Source: an uncultured Brevundimonas sp. (GTDB lineage: Bacteria; Pseudomonadota; Alphaproteobacteria; Caulobacterales; Caulobacteraceae). Taken from it: 50,827 bases of DNA. The stretch lies in NCBI RefSeq assembly GCF_937870815.1, contig NZ_CALMZS010000195.1, positions 1-50,827 of the forward strand, read 5' to 3'. A model generated the notes under the pieces. That model was not told the DNA's origin. It searched no databases and saw only the letters and a program-made list of their open reading frames with translations. This document shows, piece after piece, positions 1-7,704 of the stretch; position 1 is the first letter of the stretch; each line of letters begins with the position of its first letter. A program made the position numbers and the translations under genes.

Positions 1-1
1 C

Positions 2-76
2 GGTCTGTGCGAGGAGATCGTCAGCTCCCAGGCGCGGGAAATCGCCCAGATGAAGGCCCTTCTGGCGCGGCGGTAA
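2..76 (+). CDS. C-terminal end of a DUF305-family protein (partial)
   Basis: The window opens inside a gene; the last 24 codons read to a TAA stop. The tail (…SSQAREIAQMKALL…) matches the closing helix of DUF305 proteins, in which a conserved Gln/Glu-Ile pattern follows the His/Met-rich helices. The DUF305 protein at 36462 ends with the similar QTREIAELESWL. DUF305 proteins are periplasmic or lipoproteins often found with copper-resistance genes, which fits copA immediately downstream. The start and any signal peptide lie outside the window. The family call rests on a short tail, so it is moderate. Confidence 0.6.
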   Translation, partial: GLCEEIVSSQAREIAQMKALLARR

Positions 77-132
77 TTCGGCGGGCGGCCGCGAGTGCCG
101 CTGGCGCGGTCGGCTCTGCGGCAGCGTGTCGC

Positions 133-159
133 GAGGGCGGGCCGCGCCGCTTGCGTAAA
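133..159 (+). promoter_or_regulatory. Predicted ECF-type promoter of copAB (GAGGG-N15-GCGTAAA)
   Basis: GAGGG at 133-137 and GCGTA at 153-157 are separated by exactly 15 bases, about 55 bases before the copA start. The same two blocks at the same spacing occur at five other places in the window, mostly before metal genes. Transcription would begin near 165-168. Confidence 0.65.
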
Positions 160-213
160 TCCCTATAGATCGTCGCCGTACGGACGCGCGGTCATGACTT
201 TCAGGAGTACCCC

Positions 214-2076
214 ATGAAGCTGGATCGTCGACTACTGCTGCGCGGCGCCGTCGCGGGAGGCGGCCTCGCGGCCTTGCAGGGCTTGATGCCCGCCTGGGCC
301 CAGACGGGGTCGCCGGGGCTACGGGCGGACCTGCCGACCCTCACCGGCCCGAACATCGACCTGACGATCGGCCAGTCGCCCTTCACCGTGAATGGGCGCA
401 CCGCCACCGCCACAACGATCAACGGCGTGCTTCCCGCGCCGGTGCTCCGCTTGCGCGAAGGCCAGAACGTCCGGCTCGCGGTGACGAACCAGCTCGATGA
501 GGACACATCCATCCACTGGCACGGCATCCTGCTGCCGTTCCAGATGGACGGCGTGCCGGGCGTCAGCTTCCCCGGCATCCGCCCGCGCGAGACCTTCGTC
601 TACGAATTCCCGATCCGGCAGTCGGGCACCTTCTGGTACCACAGCCACTCGGGACTTCAGGAGGCGCTCGGCCACTACGGTCCGCTCGTCATCGATCCGG
701 CGGGCGCTGATCCGGTCGCCTATGACCGCGAGCATGTGCTGGTGCTGTCGGACTGGAGCTTCATGCACCCCCACGAAATCTTCGAGAAGCTCAAGAAGAG
801 CCCGGGCTATTTCAACCGCCAGCGCACGACCCTGGCCGGCCTGCTGGACGGCAGCGACCGGATGAGCCTGGAAGAACGCCGGATGTGGGGCGAGATGCGG
901 ATGGATCCGCGCGACATCCTCGACGTCAACGGCTCGACCTACACCTATCTGATCAACGGCCATGGGCCAGCTGAGAACTGGACCGGCCTGTTCCGGCCCG
1001 GTGAACGGGTCCGGCTGCGCATTATCAACGCCTCGGCCATGTCGATCTTCAACGTGCGGATTCCGGGCCTGCCCATGACGGTGGTCCAGGCCGATGGCGA
1101 GAACGTGCGCCCGGTCGAGACCGACGAGTTCCAGATTTCTGTGGCCGAGACCTACGACGTCATCGTCCAGCCGACCGAGGACCGCGCCTACACCATCGTC
1201 TCCGAAGCCATTGACCGCTCCGGCATGGGCCGCGCCACCCTGGCGCCGCGTCTTGGAATGACGGCCGAGGTTCCGCCGCTGCGCGAGGTCCCGAACCTGA
1301 CCATGCGCGACATGGGCATGGGGGACATGGGCGGCATGGGCGGGATGGATCACGGGTCCATGGGAGCCCAGCCGGGCGGAGCCATGGCCGGGATGGATCA
1401 TGGCGCGATGGCCGGCGCGTCCGGCGGCGCCATGGCAGGCATGGATCACGGCTCCGTGCCTGCCCAGCCTGCCGGGGCGATGCCCGGAATGGATCACGGA
1501 TCGATGGCCGGGATGAACATGCGCGATCCCGAGAATGCGCCGCCTGACATGGCGGTCGGCGTGGGCGTCGACGCCATCGCGATGGCGCCGGCCAATCGCA
1601 TGGGCGAGCGGCCGATCGGGCTGCAGGACGTGCCGCATCGCGTCCTCGTCTACACGGACCTGGTGTCGCTCGCGCCCAACAAGGATCAGCGCGCGCCATC
1701 GCGGACGATGGAGATCCACCTGACCGGCAATATGGAACGGTTCATGTGGGGCTTCGACGGCCGCAAGTTCAGCGAACTGGTCGAGCCGATCCGGTTCGAG
1801 CGGGACGAGCGGGTGCGCGTGACCCTGGTGAACGATTCCATGATGGCGCACCCGATCCACCTGCACGGCCATTTCTTCGAGCTGGTCACCGGCGGCCCGG
1901 ACGGTCACCAGCCGCTCAAGCACACCGTCAACGTTCCGCCGGGCGGCAAGGTCAGCTTCGACCTGACCGCGGACAATCCGGGCGACTGGGCCTTCCACTG
2001 TCACCTGTTGCTGCACATGCATGCCGGGATGTTCAACGTCGTCACGGTCCGTCCGATGGAAGGAGCCGCATCGTGA
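214..2076 (+). CDS. copA: CopA-type multicopper oxidase (copper resistance)
   Basis: Periplasmic multicopper oxidase of the PcoA/CopA family (620 aa), thought to oxidise Cu(I) and sequester copper. The N-terminus has a twin-arginine signal (DRRLLLRG, residues 4-11) ending near AWAQ at residue 30. Copper ligands are visible: HWHG at about 101, HSHSG at about 143, HPIHLHGH in the last cupredoxin domain, and HCHLLLHMHAGM at about 595-606 for the T1 and trinuclear sites. Between domains 2 and 3 lies a Met/His-rich stretch (about residues 365-435) with repeated GMDHG units, a probable Cu(I)-binding segment. The start is supported by AGGAG at 202-206. The stop overlaps the copB start (GTGA), so the two genes are translationally coupled. 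The promoter at 133-159 probably drives both. Confidence 0.95.
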   Translation: MKLDRRLLLRGAVAGGGLAALQGLMPAWAQTGSPGLRADLPTLTGPNIDLTIGQSPFTVNGRTATATTINGVLPAPVLRLREGQNVRLAVTNQLDEDTSIHWHGILLPFQMDGVPGVSFPGIRPRETFVYEFPIRQSGTFWYHSHSGLQEALGHYGPLVIDPAGADPVAYDREHVLVLSDWSFMHPHEIFEKLKKSPGYFNRQRTTLAGLLDGSDRMSLEERRMWGEMRMDPRDILDVNGSTYTYLINGHGPAENWTGLFRPGERVRLRIINASAMSIFNVRIPGLPMTVVQADGENVRPVETDEFQISVAETYDVIVQPTEDRAYTIVSEAIDRSGMGRATLAPRLGMTAEVPPLREVPNLTMRDMGMGDMGGMGGMDHGSMGAQPGGAMAGMDHGAMAGASGGAMAGMDHGSVPAQPAGAMPGMDHGSMAGMNMRDPENAPPDMAVGVGVDAIAMAPANRMGERPIGLQDVPHRVLVYTDLVSLAPNKDQRAPSRTMEIHLTGNMERFMWGFDGRKFSELVEPIRFERDERVRVTLVNDSMMAHPIHLHGHFFELVTGGPDGHQPLKHTVNVPPGGKVSFDLTADNPGDWAFHCHLLLHMHAGMFNVVTVRPMEGAAS

Positions 2077-3515
2077 AGACGTCGGTCGCCATCCTTCCCC
2101 TGATCCTCGCGGCGGCTTCCGCGGCGGCGGGGACACCGGCGCTGGCGCAGAGCCACGCTGGACATGCCATGCCCGCGCCGGTTCGCCAGGCGCTTCCGGA
2201 GGGTTGCGTCGCGCGCGGCTCCCCCACCGCCGACGCATCCCGGACAGGCATGCCCGGAGCGCCGACGTGCCCGACGGGCGCGGTGCCGGTCCGTCTGCAG
2301 GCTCCGGCGATGCCGGCGGGACACGACATGTCGACCATGGGCCAGACGCCTGCTCCGGCCGCGGCGTCCGCTCGTGCCGGGCACGACATGTCCGCTATGG
2401 GCCAGACCCAACCGGCTCCGGCCGCTGCGTCCCCTCACACCGGCCATGACATGTCGACGATGGGCCAGACGCAGCCGGCTCCGGCCGCCGCGTCCCCGCA
2501 TGCTGGCCATGACATGTCGACCATGGGCCAGACCCCGCCCGCTCCGGCGATGCCGGCGGGGCACGACATGTCAACGATGGGTCAAACCCAGCCCGCGCCG
2601 GCGATGCCCGCAGGTCACGATATGTCGACGATGGGCCAGACTCCCGCTCCAGCAATGCCGGCGGGTCATGACATGTCGACCATGGGCCAGACGCCGGCGG
2701 GCTACGACATGTCCGGAATGGCCATGCCGCCCGACGTCCCGACCAGCGCGGACAATCCGGGACGTCCGCCGGAAGCTCCCGCTCCGGCGGGCGCGACACG
2801 CGGGCCGACCAACGCCGCCGACCTGCTGTTCGACCCCGCTGAAATGGCGGCGGCCCGCGCCCAGCTCCGAGTCGAGCATGGAAACGTCCGCACGACGGCG
2901 GTCATCCTCGACCAGCTGGAAGCGACCTTCGGGGACGACGAGGAAGGCTACGCCTGGAATGCCCAGGGCTGGAGCGGCGGCGACATCAATCGCTTCTGGT
3001 GGAAGTCGGAAGGGGAGGGCGCTTTTGGCGGCGAGGTCGAGGAGGCCGAGATCCAGGCCCTCTACAGCCGGGCGTTCCGACCCTTCTTCGACTTCCAGAC
3101 CGGCCTGCGGCAGACCTACCGGCCCGAAGGCGACCGGACAGATCTCGTCGTCGGCATTCAGGGGCTGGCGCCCTACTGGTTCGAGGTCGATGGAGCTGTC
3201 TTCCTGTCCAACAAGGGCGAACTGACAGCGCGGGGAGAGGCCGAATACGATCAGCGCATCACCAATCGCTGGATCGTCCAGCCCCGGGCCGAGGTGGTGC
3301 TGTCGGCGGAGGACATCCCCGAGCTCCGTATCGGATCTGGCCTGTCCTCGCTCCAGGTTGGGGCCCGGCTGCGGTACGAATTCCGCAAGGAGTTCGCGCC
3401 CTACGTCGGCGTGGAATGGACCAGGAGCTTCGGCAATACGGCGGACTTTCTGGAAGCTGACGGGCGAAGCGCGGAAGACACCCGGCTGGTCGTCGGCATT
3501 CGGGCCTGGTTCTAG
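2073..3515 (+). CDS. copB: CopB copper-resistance outer-membrane protein
   Basis: CopB/PcoB family (480 aa from the GTG at 2073). The start overlaps the copA stop, and GGAG lies just upstream. A signal peptide ends near PALAQ. The first part is low-complexity and metal-binding: seven GHDMS(T/A)MGQT units plus a degenerate GYDMSGM (about residues 83-216). The last 220 residues are the conserved CopB beta-barrel domain (…DLLFDPAEMAAAR… to the terminal IRAWF), ending in an aromatic residue as outer-membrane porins do. CopB is taken to bind or export copper at the outer membrane together with CopA. The repeat region is longer than in many CopB proteins and is probably variable between strains. 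Confidence 0.93.
   Translation: MKTSVAILPLILAAASAAAGTPALAQSHAGHAMPAPVRQALPEGCVARGSPTADASRTGMPGAPTCPTGAVPVRLQAPAMPAGHDMSTMGQTPAPAAASARAGHDMSAMGQTQPAPAAASPHTGHDMSTMGQTQPAPAAASPHAGHDMSTMGQTPPAPAMPAGHDMSTMGQTQPAPAMPAGHDMSTMGQTPAPAMPAGHDMSTMGQTPAGYDMSGMAMPPDVPTSADNPGRPPEAPAPAGATRGPTNAADLLFDPAEMAAARAQLRVEHGNVRTTAVILDQLEATFGDDEEGYAWNAQGWSGGDINRFWWKSEGEGAFGGEVEEAEIQALYSRAFRPFFDFQTGLRQTYRPEGDRTDLVVGIQGLAPYWFEVDGAVFLSNKGELTARGEAEYDQRITNRWIVQPRAEVVLSAEDIPELRIGSGLSSLQVGARLRYEFRKEFAPYVGVEWTRSFGNTADFLEADGRSAEDTRLVVGIRAWF
2319..2720 (+). repeat. Tandem Met/His-rich repeats inside copB
   Basis: About eight degenerate units of 39-54 bases, each encoding GHDMS-(T/A)-MGQT plus a Pro/Ala spacer; the last is GYDMSGM. 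The spacers come in two types (PAPAAASPH. and PAPAMPA), suggesting growth by unequal exchange. The Met and His residues are kept while the spacers vary, as expected for copper-binding selection. Confidence 0.85.
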
Positions 3516-3583
3516 CTACAATCGGCGGCGGGTCTCGTTTTGATGCTGGCGCCCGCAAAGGGAACACGCGAGTCGGTCGTTAG

Positions 3584-3609
3584 GACGCCCCGTCCAGGAT
3601 CGGGGCGTC
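3584..3609 (+). terminator. Hairpin after copAB, possible terminator
   Basis: A perfect 9-bp stem (GACGCCCCG / CGGGGCGTC) with an 8-base loop lies 69 bases after the copB stop. No T-run follows, so intrinsic termination is not certain; it may instead protect the 3' end of the mRNA. Confidence 0.45.
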
Positions 3610-3658
3610 ACCATAGCCTGTCTCTTGGTCAGGCCGGTGGCTCGCTCGGTGCCGTCCA

Positions 3659-4429
3659 ATGACGGCAACGCGGCGGATTCGGGCCGTGGTGATCGATCTG
3701 GATGACACCCTGATCTCGGCCTACCGCCGCCCGGATCTGGCGTGGCTGTGCGTCTGCCAGGCGTTTCAGACCCAGCTTGGCGACCTTGATCCGGACTTTG
3801 CGGCGCACGCCCTGACGGAGGCGGGGCGGGCCTTCTGGAGCGACCCGGAAAGCCACGTCGTGGGCCGCGCGGACCCGAGAGGAGCCCGGCGCATTATCGC
3901 GGCCAAGGCCTTCGTGGGTCTCCGCCGCGACGGGCATACAACGCCTTCCGCCGAAGTCGCAGAGCGCATCGCCGACGCCTTCAGCCTTCATCGCGACCGG
4001 CAGATGCGGCTCGAACCCGGGGCGGACGCCGTGTTGGTCCATCTGCGGGATGCCGGATACCGGCTGGCGCTTCTCACCAACGGCGCCGGTCCCCTGCAGC
4101 GCGCCAAGATCGAGCGTTTCGGCCTGGCTTCGCATTTCCACCACATCCAGATTGAAGGCGAGGTCGGCGTGGGGAAGCCCGATCCCGCAGCGTTCAGGCG
4201 AATGTTCGCCGCCCTGGCCGTCGAACCGGCAGAGGTCTGCGTCGTCGGCGACAGTCTGGTATGGGACATTCGCCCGGCCATGGCGCTGGGCTGTTTCACA
4301 ATTCTGTACGATCCGGAGGCTGGCGAAGCTGTTGGACGCGGTTCAGGGGACGCCCACGTCGTGGTCCGGACCCTGGCGAGCCTGGCGACCCATCTCCCCG
4401 GAGCGGCGAGGCCGCCATGGAGCGAGTGA
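3659..4429 (+). CDS. HAD-family hydrolase
   Basis: A 256-aa cytoplasmic haloacid-dehalogenase-superfamily phosphatase. Motif I is DLDDT (residues 13-17, catalytic Asp pair), motif II is LLTNG, motif III is the Lys in VGKPDP, and motif IV is VVGDSLVWD. The cap is helical and the C-terminus is normal, so it is complete. The substrate cannot be told from sequence; similar HADs act on small phosphorylated sugars or nucleotides. There is no obvious ribosome binding site before the ATG, so the start is less certain than the family. It sits alone between copAB and the oppositely oriented copC operon. Confidence 0.85.
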   Translation: MTATRRIRAVVIDLDDTLISAYRRPDLAWLCVCQAFQTQLGDLDPDFAAHALTEAGRAFWSDPESHVVGRADPRGARRIIAAKAFVGLRRDGHTTPSAEVAERIADAFSLHRDRQMRLEPGADAVLVHLRDAGYRLALLTNGAGPLQRAKIERFGLASHFHHIQIEGEVGVGKPDPAAFRRMFAALAVEPAEVCVVGDSLVWDIRPAMALGCFTILYDPEAGEAVGRGSGDAHVVVRTLASLATHLPGAARPPWSE

Positions 4430-4526
4430 TCGCGCCGGGTTGCGACCGCCCGGAGCCGACAATGCTCACGGCGGAGGGTGACCTCCGGCGCCCGGACCCG
4501 GAGGCGACGGAAGCCCATCCACGACG

Positions 4527-4556
4527 AAAAACGCCGCGCAGCAGGTTGCGCGGCGT
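4527..4556 (-). terminator. Rho-independent terminator of the copC operon
   Basis: An 11-bp inverted repeat (AACGCCGCGCA / TGCGCGGCGTT) with a 5-base loop. On the minus strand it is followed by TTTTT. It lies 49 bases beyond the copC stop. Confidence 0.8.
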
Positions 4557-4604
4557 TCCTCCACATCAGGCGTCGGCCCCCCAAGGGGGCGGGAGGCCGA
4601 CTCC

Positions 4605-5012
4605 TCAGTGAACCATGAAACGGACGACGCCGTTCATCTGATGGCCGTCGGCGCCCTTCGCGGCCCAGGCGGCGGAATAGGATCCCGGCGCAAGCGCGGG
4701 CAGAGGCGCGGTGACGGTTGTGGCCGGCGGCGCCTCGGATGACACCACCACATCGACCGGCTGGCCCGCGGCGCCCGTCAGCCTGAGCGACGTCAGGGTC
4801 ATGGCGTGCGGAAATGTCGCCGAAAACGCCGTCGGGGCGGCGGCCAGCATGGCGTTGTCCGCCGGCGCGGTGACGACGCCGTTGGCAGGCGCCTGCACGG
4901 CGGCGTGTTCCTGGGCTGACACGCCGGCGTGCGAATGACTCTGGGCGTGGGCGAGTGAGACGGGAGCCAGCGCCGCCGCGGCGGCGAGGCTGGCGAGGAT
5001 TGAACGGTTCAT
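4605..5012 (-). CDS. copC: CopC-domain periplasmic copper-binding protein
   Basis: A 135-aa secreted protein. The signal peptide (MNRSILASLAAAAALAPVSL) is cut near AHAQ. The mature part begins with a His-rich stretch (SHSHAG, QEHAA) and carries the CopC/PcoC beta-sandwich (NGVVTAPADNAML… to GHQMNGVVRFMVH). CopC proteins bind copper in the periplasm and usually work with CopD, an inner-membrane protein. No intact copD is present here, only a remnant at about 11 kb. It is the second gene after the lipoprotein at 5039-5365, 26 bases apart, and shares that gene's predicted ECF promoter. Confidence 0.88.
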   Translation of the reverse strand: MNRSILASLAAAAALAPVSLAHAQSHSHAGVSAQEHAAVQAPANGVVTAPADNAMLAAAPTAFSATFPHAMTLTSLRLTGAAGQPVDVVVSSEAPPATTVTAPLPALAPGSYSAAWAAKGADGHQMNGVVRFMVH

Positions 5013-5038
5013 GAGAAAGCTCCTGATGCTTACGCGAA

Positions 5039-5365
5039 CTATTGTTTGGGCGGCATGGTCATGCCGTCCATCTTCGACATGTCATGGCCGGCCATCGGAT
5101 CGGCGGGCGGCGGCGTCGGAGCGGGAGCCGGCGCGGGCCGGGCCGCCGGGGCTTGCGGTGTCGAGGCCCGCGGGGCCGTGGCGGGCGCCGGCGCGGCGGC
5201 CTGCGGCTGCGGTGTCGGCTCGGGCGCAACCACCGGCGCGGCGTCCATCGGCGTCGCTGCCGAGGCGTCCGGCGCCGGCTGGGCCTCGACTGGCTGAGGT
5301 TCGGCGGCCGGCTGACAGGCGCCCAGGGTGAACGCCGCAGCGGCGGCGAGGATCGAGAGTCTCAT
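5039..5365 (-). CDS. Pro/Ala-rich lipoprotein with Met/His tail
   Basis: A 108-aa predicted lipoprotein. The start at 5365 is chosen because AGGAG precedes it and because it yields a clean lipoprotein signal with lipobox LGAC (Cys 17 or so). After the Cys come about 70 residues rich in Pro, Ala and Gln with no fold expected, and the last 20 residues carry a metal-type motif (GHDMSKMDGMTMPPK) like the CopB repeat units. I do not recognise a family. A membrane-tethered copper-binding arm is a reasonable reading, since it is cotranscribed with copC and preceded by the same promoter motif as copA. Confidence 0.75.
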   Translation of the reverse strand: MRLSILAAAAAFTLGACQPAAEPQPVEAQPAPDASAATPMDAAPVVAPEPTPQPQAAAPAPATAPRASTPQAPAARPAPAPAPTPPPADPMAGHDMSKMDGMTMPPKQ

Positions 5366-5429
5366 GTGGCAAGCTCCTGAAGAAATGGGCGGCCGTCGAG
5401 CGAGAGTGAGCGACGCCTTCATAATGGAG

Positions 5430-5454
5430 TACGCGGGCGCGAGCCGCAGCCCTC
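5430..5454 (-). promoter_or_regulatory. Predicted ECF-type promoter of the lipoprotein-copC operon
   Basis: Read on the minus strand: GAGGG (5454-5450), 15 bases, then GCGTA (5434-5430), followed by CTCC. The spacing is identical to the copA promoter. The lipoprotein start is 65 bases downstream. Confidence 0.65.
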
Positions 5455-5531
5455 GCCCGATGTGGATCGACCGGCCTTGGCTCCCGTAGGAATGCAGTGA
5501 TCAGCGAGCATAGACGAACGGCCCGAAGCCT

Positions 5532-6110
5532 TCAGTCCGGAACGGCCCGAAAGGCGGCCGTGCCGCCCAGGGCCTCAGACAGCTTGCGACGGGCGCGCGC
5601 CACGCGGGTCTCCACCGTCTTTGTAGAGACGCCAAGCAGGCCGGCCGTTTCCCCCTGACTGCGTCCCTCGATCGTGGTGAGCAGGAGCGGCGCCTTGAGG
5701 TGAGGGGGCAAACGGCTCATCGCCTCGTTCAGCCGGGCGAGCCGGTCGTGGGCCTCCATCCGTTCATCCGCCGATTCGGCCCCGTCCGGCACGGACATGG
5801 CTTCCGGCGACGAGAGATCGACGCCGCCCCGGATGAGCCGTCGGACAAGACCGCGGCGGCTCCAGTCCCGGCATTTGTTGAGCGCGATGGTCCGGATCCA
5901 GGCCTCGAAGGGGCGCGTCGGATCGTAACGGCGGATGTTGATCCAGGCCGCCGCATAGGTCTCCTGCAACAGATCCCATGCCTCCTGCTCGTCGCCGACA
6001 TAGCGCCGGATGAAGCGGAACAGCGCCGTCTTGGTCTGCCGCATCAACTCGCTGAAGGCCGCCCGGTCGCCCCCGGCGGCGCGGGCTGACAGGTCCGCTG
6101 AACTCTCCAC
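5532..6110 (-). CDS. ECF sigma factor, CnrH-like
   Basis: A 192-aa sigma-70-family protein of ECF type. Region 2 contains FRFIRRYVGDEQEAWDLLQETY and WIRTIALNKCRDW (residues about 30-85). Region 4 is the helix-turn-helix RLPPHLKAPLLLTTIEGRSQGETAGLLGVSTKTVE (about 130-165). The start is GTG at 6110, 8 bases after the stop of the CnrX-like gene. Gene order anti-sigma / sensor / sigma is the reverse-end version of the cnrYXH nickel-cobalt and related metal systems. The sigma factor would direct polymerase to metal-stress promoters; the GAGGG-N15-GCGTA motif that precedes this very operon is the natural candidate target. Confidence 0.88.
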   Translation of the reverse strand: MESSADLSARAAGGDRAAFSELMRQTKTALFRFIRRYVGDEQEAWDLLQETYAAAWINIRRYDPTRPFEAWIRTIALNKCRDWSRRGLVRRLIRGGVDLSSPEAMSVPDGAESADERMEAHDRLARLNEAMSRLPPHLKAPLLLTTIEGRSQGETAGLLGVSTKTVETRVARARRKLSEALGGTAAFRAVPD

Positions 6111-6118
6111 CCGGACCG

Positions 6119-6556
6119 CTAGTCTTCGTTGGGCGCGAGAGCCGCGACGATGCGGTCGTCGAAGACCTCCGCCTGGGCCGGCGTCAGCACGGACCGCATC
6201 TCGAAGACGTGGGTGATGGTCTCCTTCTGCAGGGCGCCCATCGCGACGTGAAAGTGGTCCACCGCGGCCTGGACCTGGGGTCCGTCGCCATCACTCTGTT
6301 GGATGGCGCGCGCCAGTTCCAGATTCGCCGCGCGGATGTCGGCTTCGAGCGCGGGCCGGCGGGCGGCGAACCGGGCTTCGACCGCCTCGATACGGGTCAG
6401 CTGATCAGGCGAGAGCTTCAGGTCATGGTGGACGATGTCGTGCAGGGACGGCGGTTCGCGCCGCCCTAGCACCCAGCTGGCGCTGATCCAGGTGCCCGCG
6501 CCGCTGGCGACCGCAGCCAGCACGGCGGTCAGTGCGATCGCCCGCCAGCCGCGCAT
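6119..6556 (-). CDS. CnrX-like periplasmic metal sensor
   Basis: A 145-aa protein with an uncleaved N-terminal membrane anchor (AIALTAVLAAVASGAGTWI) and a periplasmic helical-hairpin domain of the CnrX/Spy-like metal-resistance family. The signs are HDIVHHDLKLSPDQ, an Arg/Glu-rich long helix (IEAVEARFAARRPALEADI), DHFH and the closing LTPAQAEVFDDRI. HHD and HFH supply likely metal ligands, with Met residues nearby. The start at 6556 is coupled to the preceding gene by TGATG; a GTG three bases earlier is an alternative. In the CnrYXH model, metal binding to this protein releases the sigma factor through the membrane anti-sigma. Which metal it senses is not shown; the neighbours point to copper. 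Confidence 0.82.
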   Translation of the reverse strand: MRGWRAIALTAVLAAVASGAGTWISASWVLGRREPPSLHDIVHHDLKLSPDQLTRIEAVEARFAARRPALEADIRAANLELARAIQQSDGDGPQVQAAVDHFHVAMGALQKETITHVFEMRSVLTPAQAEVFDDRIVAALAPNED

Positions 6557-6837
6557 CACCGGCCGGCTTCCAGGCGCACCAAGGGCGACAGACCCGCATC
6601 GACCGTGAAGATGGCCATGTCCCCATGCGGTCGGGGGGCGGCGACCGCGCCGACGCCGCCTACGGTCAAGCCGGTGACCAGGGCCATGGCGACGGCGCCA
6701 AGGCGCAGTTGCCCGGTCAGCCTTTCGCCGCGAAGCGCGTCGACCCGGCGCCAGACGAGCGGCTCGAGCCCGTCGAGCGACCGATCGGCGGACATGGCCG
6801 CCGATCGATTCAGAAGATCATCAAGATTACGCGTCAT
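6556..6837 (-). CDS. CnrY-like membrane anti-sigma factor
   Basis: A 93-aa single-span membrane protein. The short cytoplasmic N-terminus (NLDDLLNRSAAM… LVWRRVDALRG) is amphipathic and of the type CnrY uses to hold its sigma factor. The membrane span is about residues 43-67 (LGAVAMALVTGLTVGGVGAVAA), and a small periplasmic tail follows. Sequence alone would be weak evidence, but size, topology and position as the first gene before a CnrX-like sensor and an ECF sigma make the call good. GAGGAG lies just upstream of the ATG. The predicted ECF promoter at 6869-6893 makes this operon self-regulated. Confidence 0.75.
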   Translation of the reverse strand: MTRNLDDLLNRSAAMSADRSLDGLEPLVWRRVDALRGERLTGQLRLGAVAMALVTGLTVGGVGAVAAPRPHGDMAIFTVDAGLSPLVRLEAGR

Positions 6838-6868
6838 CGAACACTCTCCTCGCGCCCCTAATCCCTAC

Positions 6869-6893
6869 TACGCCGAAACGGGTGAAATCCCTC
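6869..6893 (-). promoter_or_regulatory. Predicted ECF promoter of the cnrYXH-like operon (autoregulation)
   Basis: Minus strand: GAGGG (6893-6889), 15 bases, GCGTA (6873-6869) followed by GTAGG. The anti-sigma start is 32 bases downstream. Its -35 block sits back to back with that of the divergent promoter, forming CCCTC-AAAC-GAGGG at 6889-6902. Confidence 0.68.
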
Positions 6894-6897
6894 AAAC

Positions 6898-6922
6898 GAG
6901 GGGACGGCTTCCCGGATGCGTA
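6898..6922 (+). promoter_or_regulatory. Predicted ECF promoter of the DUF2231 gene
   Basis: GAGGG (6898-6902), 15 bases, GCGTA (6918-6922) followed by GTTAG. It is divergent from the anti-sigma promoter, and the coding start lies 32 bases downstream, as on the other side. Confidence 0.68.
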
Positions 6923-6953
6923 GTTAGCAGAAGGCACAGGATGGGAGAGAACA

Positions 6954-7607
6954 ATGGCGATACGCAAATTTCTGCCGGGGCTCGCCCTGGCGCTGGCGCT
7001 GTCAATCAGTGCGCCGGCGTTCGCGCATGAGGCCCACGAGAAGGCCGCAGCAGCTCGGGCCCAGGTCGCCACGCCGACGGCCGCCGTTCCGGAAGGCGGC
7101 GTGATGGCCATGCCGGGCATGGCCCAGGACATGGACCACGGAGCCATGATGGCGGACGAGGCTCCCAAGCCCATGCCCCAGCGCCTGTATCGCTGGCTCG
7201 GGGCCATGCATCCGGCCGCGGTGCATTTCCCCATCGCGCTGTTCCTCGTCGCCGCCCTTCTCGAGATCGCCGCGCTGACGCTCCGCCGGCCGGTCCTGAC
7301 CCAGGGCACCCGCGTCATTATCGCCCTGGCCGCGATCTCTGCGCTCGCCGCGGTGGCGCTGGGGTGGTTCGCCATGGGCCTCCCCGGCAAGGACGACGCG
7401 ACCCACGCTTATCACCGGTGGCTCGGCACCTCGATCGCCGTTCTGGGCCTGTTGAGCTGGTGGGCGAAGGAACATTGGGTCCGCCGACCGGGACGCGGGC
7501 GTGAGCTGATCTACGTCGGCCTGTTGACGCTTACCGCCGCCGCCGTGATCGTCAACGGCCTGCTGGGCGGGATGCTGACCCACGGCGTGAGACATCTGAT
7601 GTTCTGA
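6954..7607 (+). CDS. DUF2231-family membrane protein with Met/His-rich N-terminus
   Basis: A 217-aa inner-membrane protein. A signal peptide ends at APAFA-HEAHE. A periplasmic segment with MAMPGMAQDMDHGAMM follows (about residues 45-65). Four membrane spans come next (about 85-105, 115-138, 155-172, 187-205), with HP(A)AVHFPIALF, the His-containing start of DUF2231 domains. Conserved His residues across the spans (MHPAAVHF, HAYHRW, LTHGVRH) could bind haem or metal. GGGAGA precedes the start. The predicted ECF promoter and the divergent cnrYXH-like operon make it part of the same metal response. Biochemical role unknown. Confidence 0.83.
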   Translation: MAIRKFLPGLALALALSISAPAFAHEAHEKAAAARAQVATPTAAVPEGGVMAMPGMAQDMDHGAMMADEAPKPMPQRLYRWLGAMHPAAVHFPIALFLVAALLEIAALTLRRPVLTQGTRVIIALAAISALAAVALGWFAMGLPGKDDATHAYHRWLGTSIAVLGLLSWWAKEHWVRRPGRGRELIYVGLLTLTAAAVIVNGLLGGMLTHGVRHLMF

Positions 7608-7704
7608 GGGCCTCAAGGACACGCGTCGCCCGCCACATAGTTTTCCATCCACTTTCGCCGGACCAGGACGCTTTCGCGGCCGCGGCTAACCAGGAGCTTG
7701 ATCC

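Noticed and set aside
319..2238. Long minus-strand frame (639 codons) opposite copA
   Set aside because: It is the high-GC mirror of copA: Arg/His/Gly-rich, no domain, no ribosome binding site.
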